Source: Streptosporangiaceae bacterium (GTDB lineage Bacteria > Actinomycetota > Actinomycetes > Streptosporangiales > Streptosporangiaceae). From it: DNA of 9,806 bases. Below are positions 5,675 to 9,806 of this stretch, in pieces (position 1 is the first letter of the stretch; each line of letters starts with the position of its first letter). The stretch lies in assembly GCA_030050125.1 (NCBI GenBank), contig JASIJN010000538.1, forward strand, positions 1 to 9,806. Direction: 5' to 3'. The position numbers were made by a program, and so were the translations under genes. The notes below the pieces were generated by a model. The model was not told the origin of the DNA. It was given only the letters and a program-made list of their open reading frames with translations, and searched no databases.

Positions 5675-7621
5675 GTGGCCCTGAGGCTGGCGGTGGCAAC
5701 CGGGCGCGACCGGGAGCGGATCGACGCTACCGCGCGCGCGGTGATCGAGTGTGCCGCCGATGCGATCATCGCGTTCGGCATGGACCGGACCGTCACGCTG
5801 TGGAACCCCGCGGCCGAGCGCATGTTCGGCTGGAAGGCCTCCGAGGTCGTGGGCCTGGAGCTGTCGTTCATCCCAGACGAGCTGAAGGCCGAGCACAACG
5901 CGGTGCTCGAGCACGTCACCAGCGGCGGCCAGGTCTCGTTCGCCACCCGGAGGATCCGCAAGGACGGCGGCCTGCTGGACCTGCGGATCGACACCAGCGC
6001 GCTGGTGAGCAGCACCGGCGAGACGACCGGCTGGGTCAGCGTCTGTCATCAGACCGCCGGCGACGAGGCGGTCAAGCACTACATGGCCGAGCGCGCCCGG
6101 GTGGTGCGCCGCCTCGGCGACGTGGTGGCCGATATGAACGCACAGCTGGAGCTGCCGGCCGTGCTGGACCGGATCGCCGCCAGCCTCCGGGAGCTGACCC
6201 GGGCCGACGCCGGCGGGTTCGTGCTCATCGAGAAGGACCAGCTGCGCCTGGTCAGCATGGACGGGCTGCCGGCCCGGCTGCGCGGCAGCACCGCCGACCT
6301 GACCACGAGCATGGTCGGCGAGCTGATGCGTTCCGGCAAGACCGTGATGATGGCCACCAGCAAGTCGGGCCGTTTCGACAATACGATCTGGTCGGCGCTG
6401 CCCGGACTGCACACGGTCGCGCTGAGCCTGTCGCACGTGGCCGGCCGTCCGTACGGGGCCCTGTACGCCCTGTACTCCAGGCGCAAGGTCGGGCATGTCG
6501 AGCTGGAGTTGCTCGAGCTGCTGGCCGGGCACGCCAGCGTGGCGCTGTCGAACGCGACCGCGTACGAGGAAGTGGTCCGGCAGCGGGCGCATGAGCGCGC
6601 GGTGATCGACGGCAGCGCCGACGGCATCGCGGTCCTGGACGGCGAGGGCCTGGTCCGGCAGTGGAACCCCGCGGCCCATCGGCTGACCGGGGTCTCGGCC
6701 GACGCGGCCGTCGGCAAGCCGCCGCCGTTCCCGCTGCCCGAGCCCGGCGCCAAGCTGACCCATAAGCTGGACAGCGGTCCCTGGCTGGACGTGCTGTGCA
6801 CCGCGCTCGACGGCCGGGACGAGCGCGTCCTCGACTTCCGCGACGTCACGGCGGCCAAGGAGCTCGAGGAGGCCAAGGACCTGTTCCTGGCCACCACCAG
6901 CCATGAGCTGCGGACCCCGATCACCGTGGTGCAGGGGTTCGCCAGCACCCTGGCCGACCGCTGGGACAAGCTCAGCGACGCCGACCGGCGCAGCGCCGTG
7001 CAGACGATCGCCGACCGGGCGGGCGCGCTGGGGAAGCTGGTGGAGCAGCTTCTGCTCGGCTCCAGGGCGGGAGCAGACCGGCTGGCGGTGAGCAACGCAC
7101 CGTTCGACCTGGCCGCGCTGCTGCAGGGCGCCGTGGCCGCGTTCCGGCCGCTCTCCGACCGGCACACGCTGACCGCGGACATCCCCGACGGGCTGCCCAA
7201 GGCGTTCGGCGACCCGACCGCCACCGATGTCATCGTCGGACAGCTGCTCGAGAACGCGTTCAAGTACTCGCCCGACGGCGGCAAGGTGATCGTGCGGGCG
7301 AAGAAGGACGGCGACGAGATCCACGTCCTGGTCGAGGACGAGGGGATCGGCATCCCGCCGGACGACCGCGAGCGGGTGTTCGAGCGGTTCGTGCAGGGCG
7401 AGACCGGCGACCGCCGCCGGTTCGGCGGCATCGGGCTGGGGCTGTATATCGTTCGCCAGCTGGCCCGGGCCCAGGACGGCGAGGTGGCGGCCGAGGGCCG
7501 CAAGAGCGGGAACGGCACCGTGATGCGGCTGCGGCTGCGCTGTGCGGACGCGGAGGGCAAGGAAACCGCGGCCGCGAAGGCTCCGCCCGCTCCGGCGGCG
7601 AAACAGCCCGCAGGAAGCTGA
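5675..7621 (+). CDS. Soluble PAS-GAF-PAS sensor histidine kinase (orphan)
   Basis: A 648-residue two-component sensor kinase that should autophosphorylate on His and pass phosphate to an unidentified response regulator. Domains in order: a PAS domain about 15-125 (AADAIIAFGMDRTVTLWNPAAERMFGW); a GAF domain about 145-300 (LPAVLDRIAASLRELTRADAG, ending in LLAGHASVALSNA); a shorter second PAS about 306-395 (DGIAVLDGEGLVRQWNPAAHRLTG); a HisKA dimerisation helix with SHELRTPI, His410 the phosphosite; and a HATPase domain with N box QLLENAFKYS (Asn527), G1 DEGIGIP (555-561), F box VFERFV and G2 GIGLGLYI. All catalytic boxes look intact. No transmembrane segment is seen, so the signal is probably cytosolic. 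The tail is Ala/Pro/Lys-rich. The GTG at 5675 starts just before the first PAS. An in-frame ATG at 5528 would add a stretch that looks non-coding. No response regulator lies on either side. Confidence 0.9.
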   Translation: MALRLAVATGRDRERIDATARAVIECAADAIIAFGMDRTVTLWNPAAERMFGWKASEVVGLELSFIPDELKAEHNAVLEHVTSGGQVSFATRRIRKDGGLLDLRIDTSALVSSTGETTGWVSVCHQTAGDEAVKHYMAERARVVRRLGDVVADMNAQLELPAVLDRIAASLRELTRADAGGFVLIEKDQLRLVSMDGLPARLRGSTADLTTSMVGELMRSGKTVMMATSKSGRFDNTIWSALPGLHTVALSLSHVAGRPYGALYALYSRRKVGHVELELLELLAGHASVALSNATAYEEVVRQRAHERAVIDGSADGIAVLDGEGLVRQWNPAAHRLTGVSADAAVGKPPPFPLPEPGAKLTHKLDSGPWLDVLCTALDGRDERVLDFRDVTAAKELEEAKDLFLATTSHELRTPITVVQGFASTLADRWDKLSDADRRSAVQTIADRAGALGKLVEQLLLGSRAGADRLAVSNAPFDLAALLQGAVAAFRPLSDRHTLTADIPDGLPKAFGDPTATDVIVGQLLENAFKYSPDGGKVIVRAKKDGDEIHVLVEDEGIGIPPDDRERVFERFVQGETGDRRRFGGIGLGLYIVRQLARAQDGEVAAEGRKSGNGTVMRLRLRCADAEGKETAAAKAPPAPAAKQPAGS

Positions 7622-7654
7622 CCAGGCGGGCGCCCGGGCCGGCCCGGGGCCTGG
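7622..7654. terminator. GC-rich hairpin between convergent kinase and ABC ATPase genes
   Basis: CCAGGC (7622-7627) pairs with GCCTGG (7649-7654). Inside, after a 5-nt bulge (7628-7632), CCCGGGCC (7633-7640) pairs with GGCCCGGG (7641-7648), a perfect 16-bp palindrome. The structure begins directly after the kinase stop codon and lies in the 57-nt gap between convergent genes, so it could end transcription from both sides. No T-run is present, as is frequent in actinobacteria. Confidence 0.55.
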
Positions 7655-7678
7655 CGAGACGCGGACGGGCGCGGGAAG

Positions 7679-8500
7679 TCAGGTCTTCGCGGGCACGCGG
7701 GGATGGATCCGCGCGCCGGTGACGGGGTCGCGCTCGACCGGCGCCCCGCCGGAGGCGGCGATGTAGCGGTCGACGATCTCGATGACGTTCTCGCCCTGGG
7801 TCACGATCTGGCCGCGCTCCATCCAGATCACCCGGTTGCAGGTCTGCTCGACCTCTTCCAGGTTGTGCGCGACCAGGAACACCGTGCCGGCTTCCCTGCG
7901 CAGTTCCTGAATCCTGGCGTGGCTCTTGACCCGGAACTCGGCATCGCCGGTGGCCAGCGCCTCGTCGACGAGCAGGATGTCCTGGCTCTTGGAGGCCGCG
8001 ATCGCGAACCGAAGCCGCGAGCCCATGCCGGAGGAGTACGTCTTCATCGGCAGGTCCACGAAGTCGCCCACCCCGGAGAAGTCCACGATGCTCGGGTACT
8101 TCTGCTTGGTCTCCCGCTTGGACATGCCCATGGCCAGGCAGCCCAGGACGACGTTGCGCTCGCCGGTGAGGTCGTCGAGCAGCGCGGCGTTGACGCCGAG
8201 CAGGGCGGCGTCGCCGTCGGTGTAGACGTTGCCCTGTTCCGGCGGCAGCAGGCCGGCCACGGCCCGCAGCAGCGTGGTCTTGCCGGAGCCGTTCCGGCCG
8301 ATGACCCCCACGGCGTCGCCGCGGTAGGCCACGAACGACACGCCGCGGATCGCATGCACCTCGCGGATCGAACCCCGGGTCTTGTGGCCCAGGATCCGCA
8401 GCAGCGCGGTGGCCGCGGTGCCCCGGTCGCCGCCGGCGCCGAAAACGCGGTAGACGACGTGCAGGTCGTCCACGACCACCATCGGCTCAGCCGCGGCCAT
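7679..8500 (-). CDS. ABC-2 exporter ATP-binding protein (TagH / Wzt-type polysaccharide export)
   Basis: A 273-residue ATPase powering export of a lipid-linked cell-surface polymer through the adjacent permease. Motifs: Walker A GRNGSGKTT (68-76), Q-loop region near LLPPEQGNV, signature YSSGMGSRLRFAIA (155-168), Walker B ILLVDEALATGD (175-186) and the H-loop at His212 (LVAHN). The SSGM signature and the DEALATGDAEF string are typical of TagH, Wzt and RfbB-like ATPases rather than drug pumps. It lacks the extra C-terminal carbohydrate-binding domain of long Wzt proteins, so substrate selection is probably by the permease or earlier steps. The ATG at 8500 has GGAGG (8507-8511) at 6 nt spacing and overlaps the permease gene by 14 nt, implying translational coupling. 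A longer in-frame start at 8536 is less likely. The exact polymer is unknown. Confidence 0.92.
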   Translation of the reverse strand: MAAAEPMVVVDDLHVVYRVFGAGGDRGTAATALLRILGHKTRGSIREVHAIRGVSFVAYRGDAVGVIGRNGSGKTTLLRAVAGLLPPEQGNVYTDGDAALLGVNAALLDDLTGERNVVLGCLAMGMSKRETKQKYPSIVDFSGVGDFVDLPMKTYSSGMGSRLRFAIAASKSQDILLVDEALATGDAEFRVKSHARIQELRREAGTVFLVAHNLEEVEQTCNRVIWMERGQIVTQGENVIEIVDRYIAASGGAPVERDPVTGARIHPRVPAKT

Positions 8501-9554
8501 ACTTCGCCTCCGCCCGCCAGAAGAAGTAGAAGCCAACTACCAGGGCAAGCACCGCCCAGGCTATCCCGTAGAGCCAGTAGTGGTCCGGGTTGGTGATGAT
8601 GCGGCAGTAGCCGCTGTCCATCTGTTCCTGCACCGTCGCCTTCGCGCCCTTGCCCAGCGTGGCCCATACATGGCAAAGCTGGGCGTTGTACGGCTTGGCT
8701 CCGGGCTGGCTCTCCCGCTGGGTCGTCAGCAGGGCCTCGCGCATCAGTGTGATGTAGATGGCCGCCGGGTTGATCTGCAGGATTGCCACGTACTTGCGGG
8801 CCACGTCCAGGGTGGTGATCTGGAACAGCACGCCGGATAGGTACAGCCAGGTGCGCGTCAGGAACGGCAGCAGCTGGCTGAAGTCGTTGACGTTCGCGCC
8901 CAGCCGCGCGGTCGCGAGGCCGCAGCCGACATTGAAGATCGTCTGCAGCAGCAGCGCCGGGATGGCGAGCAGCCAGTACCAGGTGAGGGGCTCGCCGGTG
9001 AGCACCAGGATCACGGCCAGCACCACCAGGGACAGCACCATCTGCTCTAGCTCGATCATCACGTAGGCGAGCGGCAGTGCGGCGCGCGGAAAGCGCAGCG
9101 CCCGGATCAGTGGCAGGCTCTCGGTGATCACCGTGGACGTGGTGATGAACGACCGCGACGTGAAGTTGAACACGAAGACGCCGGTGACCAGGAAGTCCAG
9201 GTAGTTCGGGATGCCCCGGCTGATATGCAGGAGCAGGCCGAAGACCAGGTAGTAGACGCCCGCGTTGAGCAGCGGGGTGAGCACCTGCCATAGCTGGCCG
9301 AGCCTGGCCTCGGTGTACATCGCGATGTTGCGGGCCGTGGCGAAGGCCATGATGAAATGCCGGCGCAGCCAGAGGCTCTGCAGATAGCGGCCGATCGCCG
9401 GCCGCTCGGCCGCCGGCCGCAGGCCGTGCGCGGCGGCGAACTCGACCAGCGGCTCACCCGGCAGGTCCGCTGTCGTCGTCCCGGCCCCGTCGGTCGTGAC
9501 GTGATCGCCGGACGCCAGCTGGCCCGGCGCGCTCAGCCGCCTGTCGTTGCTCAC
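8487..9554 (-). CDS. ABC-2 type polysaccharide export permease (TagG / Wzm-like)
   Basis: A 355-residue integral membrane protein forming the channel of the exporter with the overlapping ATPase gene. Residues 1 to about 55 are hydrophilic and may be cytosolic. RYLQSLWLRRHFIMAFA then leads into six hydrophobic segments: LLNAGVYYLVFGLLL, YLDFLVTGVFVFNF, VLSLVVLAVILVL, WLLAIPALLLQTIF, LLPFLTRTWLYLSGVLF and YWLYGIAWAVLALVVGFYFFW. The NPAAIYITLMREALL string is the usual reentrant part before the last helix. An additional hydrophilic stretch of roughly 45 residues with Cys294 and Cys317 separates it from the last helix and is longer than in typical Wzm. Start: the GTG at 9554 leaves a 125-nt regulatory gap to the divergent gene. 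It has only a weak ribosome site; an ATG at 9671 would cover the operator-like repeats and is unlikely. Confidence 0.88.
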   Translation of the reverse strand: MSNDRRLSAPGQLASGDHVTTDGAGTTTADLPGEPLVEFAAAHGLRPAAERPAIGRYLQSLWLRRHFIMAFATARNIAMYTEARLGQLWQVLTPLLNAGVYYLVFGLLLHISRGIPNYLDFLVTGVFVFNFTSRSFITTSTVITESLPLIRALRFPRAALPLAYVMIELEQMVLSLVVLAVILVLTGEPLTWYWLLAIPALLLQTIFNVGCGLATARLGANVNDFSQLLPFLTRTWLYLSGVLFQITTLDVARKYVAILQINPAAIYITLMREALLTTQRESQPGAKPYNAQLCHVWATLGKGAKATVQEQMDSGYCRIITNPDHYWLYGIAWAVLALVVGFYFFWRAEAKYGRG

Positions 9555-9613
9555 GCCGCCCGGCCTACGCCGCTGTGACGGGCCCGGCGCTGGCACCGCC
9601 GCTGCGCCCGTGA

Positions 9614-9628
9614 GTTGTACAGGGCAAC
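9614..9628. promoter_or_regulatory. Operator-like box 1 (GTTG-N7-CAAC)
   Basis: GTTGTACAGGGCAAC, with one further flanking pair (A9613/T9629) giving 5-bp arms. It lies 60 nt upstream of the permease GTG, in the likely leader or downstream promoter region of the exporter operon. A TACAGT -10-like hexamer (minus strand, 9641-9646) with TTGTAC 19 nt upstream would start transcription near 9634, next to this box. The binding protein is inferred to be the product of the divergent gene. Confidence 0.55.
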
Positions 9629-9657
9629 TATCACGCGGCGACTGTACCACTCGCGTG

Positions 9658-9672
9658 GTTGTGCGGTACAAC
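9658..9672. promoter_or_regulatory. Operator-like box 2 (GTTG-N7-CAAC)
   Basis: GTTGTGCGGTACAAC is the most symmetrical of the three boxes: the two 7-nt halves match at six of seven positions around a central G. It covers TACAAC (9667-9672), a possible -10 for the plus-strand gene beginning at 9680, and also the possible -35 of the exporter operon. A protein bound here could shut off both directions. Confidence 0.6.
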
Positions 9673-9673
9673 T

Positions 9674-9688
9674 GTTGTCGTGGGCAAC
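9674..9688. promoter_or_regulatory. Operator-like box 3 (GTTG-N7-CAAC) across the start codon
   Basis: GTTGTCGTGGGCAAC overlaps the GTG start (9680-9682) of the rightward gene. Its centre is 16 bp from that of box 2. The right half of box 2 and the left half of box 3 also make the perfect palindrome ACAACTGTTGT (9668-9678), so the pair may be read as overlapping sites. Confidence 0.55.
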
Positions 9689-9806
9689 GTACCGGATGAC
9701 GCCGAGCTGGCGCGGCTGCTGGCTCAGTTGCTGCGCCTGGTGACCCCGGCGGCCCACGGGGAAGGATCCGTCACCGGCGGCGGGTCCGGGGACGGCGCCT
9801 CCGGCG
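9680..9806 (+). CDS. N-terminus of a divergent gene, possibly a MarR-family regulator (runs off right edge)
   Basis: Only 42 codons are visible. GTG begins an open frame reading MGNVPDDAELARLLAQLLRL, followed by a Gly/Ser-rich stretch. An amphipathic helix of this kind (DDAELARLLAQLLRLV) is what MarR-type dimerisation helices often start with, but it is not diagnostic. No winged-helix region is in view. Support for a regulator comes mainly from position: the gene is divergent from an ABC exporter and its start lies within three short palindromes. No Shine-Dalgarno is present, and TACAAC ends 7 nt before the GTG, so the transcript may be leaderless. It could be another kind of protein. Confidence 0.5.
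   Translation, partial: MGNVPDDAELARLLAQLLRLVTPAAHGEGSVTGGGSGDGASG

Noticed and set aside
4080..5699. Long open frame (539 codons) on the minus strand
   Set aside because: It is antisense to the glycosylase, whose motifs are unmistakable, and out of frame with the SSI gene. Its translation is Arg/Gly/Pro-rich with no domain, typical of a GC-rich shadow frame.
5576..7560. Two long minus-strand open frames (582 and 493 codons) opposite the histidine kinase
   Set aside because: Both are antisense to intact PAS, GAF, HisKA and HATPase motifs. Their compositions (His/Gly/Gln-rich, Ser/Arg-rich) are typical of antisense frames of GC-rich genes.
8044..9291. Minus-strand open frame of 415 codons
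   Set aside because: It is an out-of-frame reading of the permease and ATPase genes on the same strand; the correct frames carry the ABC-2 and Walker motifs.

Overview
The window is very GC-rich throughout, including at wobble positions. Starts are often GTG, one gene pair overlaps by ATGA, and an FhaA-FhaB-PstP cluster lies next to a tRNA-Leu. Together these point to a high-GC actinobacterial chromosome. From recalled synteny, Mycobacterium tuberculosis also has fhaA, fhaB and pstP beside a tRNA-Leu(CAG) gene near its origin of replication. The genus cannot be named from this sequence alone.

Layout. (1) Positions 1-2213, minus strand: fhaA, fhaB and the start of pstP, the phosphatase and phosphothreonine-reader part of the Ser/Thr kinase circuit that controls cell-wall growth and division in actinobacteria. 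The operon runs off the left edge, where rodA, pbpA, pknA and pknB would be expected. (2) Positions 2308-2390, plus strand: tRNA-Leu(CAG), followed by an elaborate hairpin at 2395-2439. (3) Positions 2479-4013: an EamA/RhtA-like exporter and a divergent Lrp/AsnC-type regulator, which look like a transporter with its own regulator. (4) Positions 4071-4970: a divergent Fpg/Nei-type DNA glycosylase, which lacks several residues typical of true 8-oxoguanine Fpg. (5) Positions 4997-5431, minus strand: a small exported lipoprotein-like member of the subtilisin inhibitor (SSI) family, with both disulfide pairs and a Met at the expected P1 position. (6) Positions 5675-7621, plus strand: a soluble PAS-GAF-PAS histidine kinase with no neighbouring response regulator. 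(7) Positions 7679-9554, minus strand: an ABC-2 exporter pair (permease then ATPase, overlapping by 14 nt) of the TagGH / Wzm-Wzt polysaccharide-export type. (8) From 9680, plus strand: the first 42 codons of a divergent gene, tentatively a MarR-type regulator. It is separated from the exporter by three copies of GTTG-N7-CAAC.

Most of this is ordinary core actinobacterial chromosome. The parts most worth following up are the three-site operator array between the exporter and the possible regulator (9614-9688), the SSI-like lipoprotein, the non-canonical glycosylase, the extra cysteine-bearing loop of the exporter permease, and a perfect 8-bp-arm inverted repeat (5579-5606) between the SSI and kinase genes. 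I found no mobile element, CRISPR array, rRNA or clear sign of horizontal transfer. No stretch over 300 bases lacks a gene; the longest gap is 5432-5674, where the inverted repeat lies.
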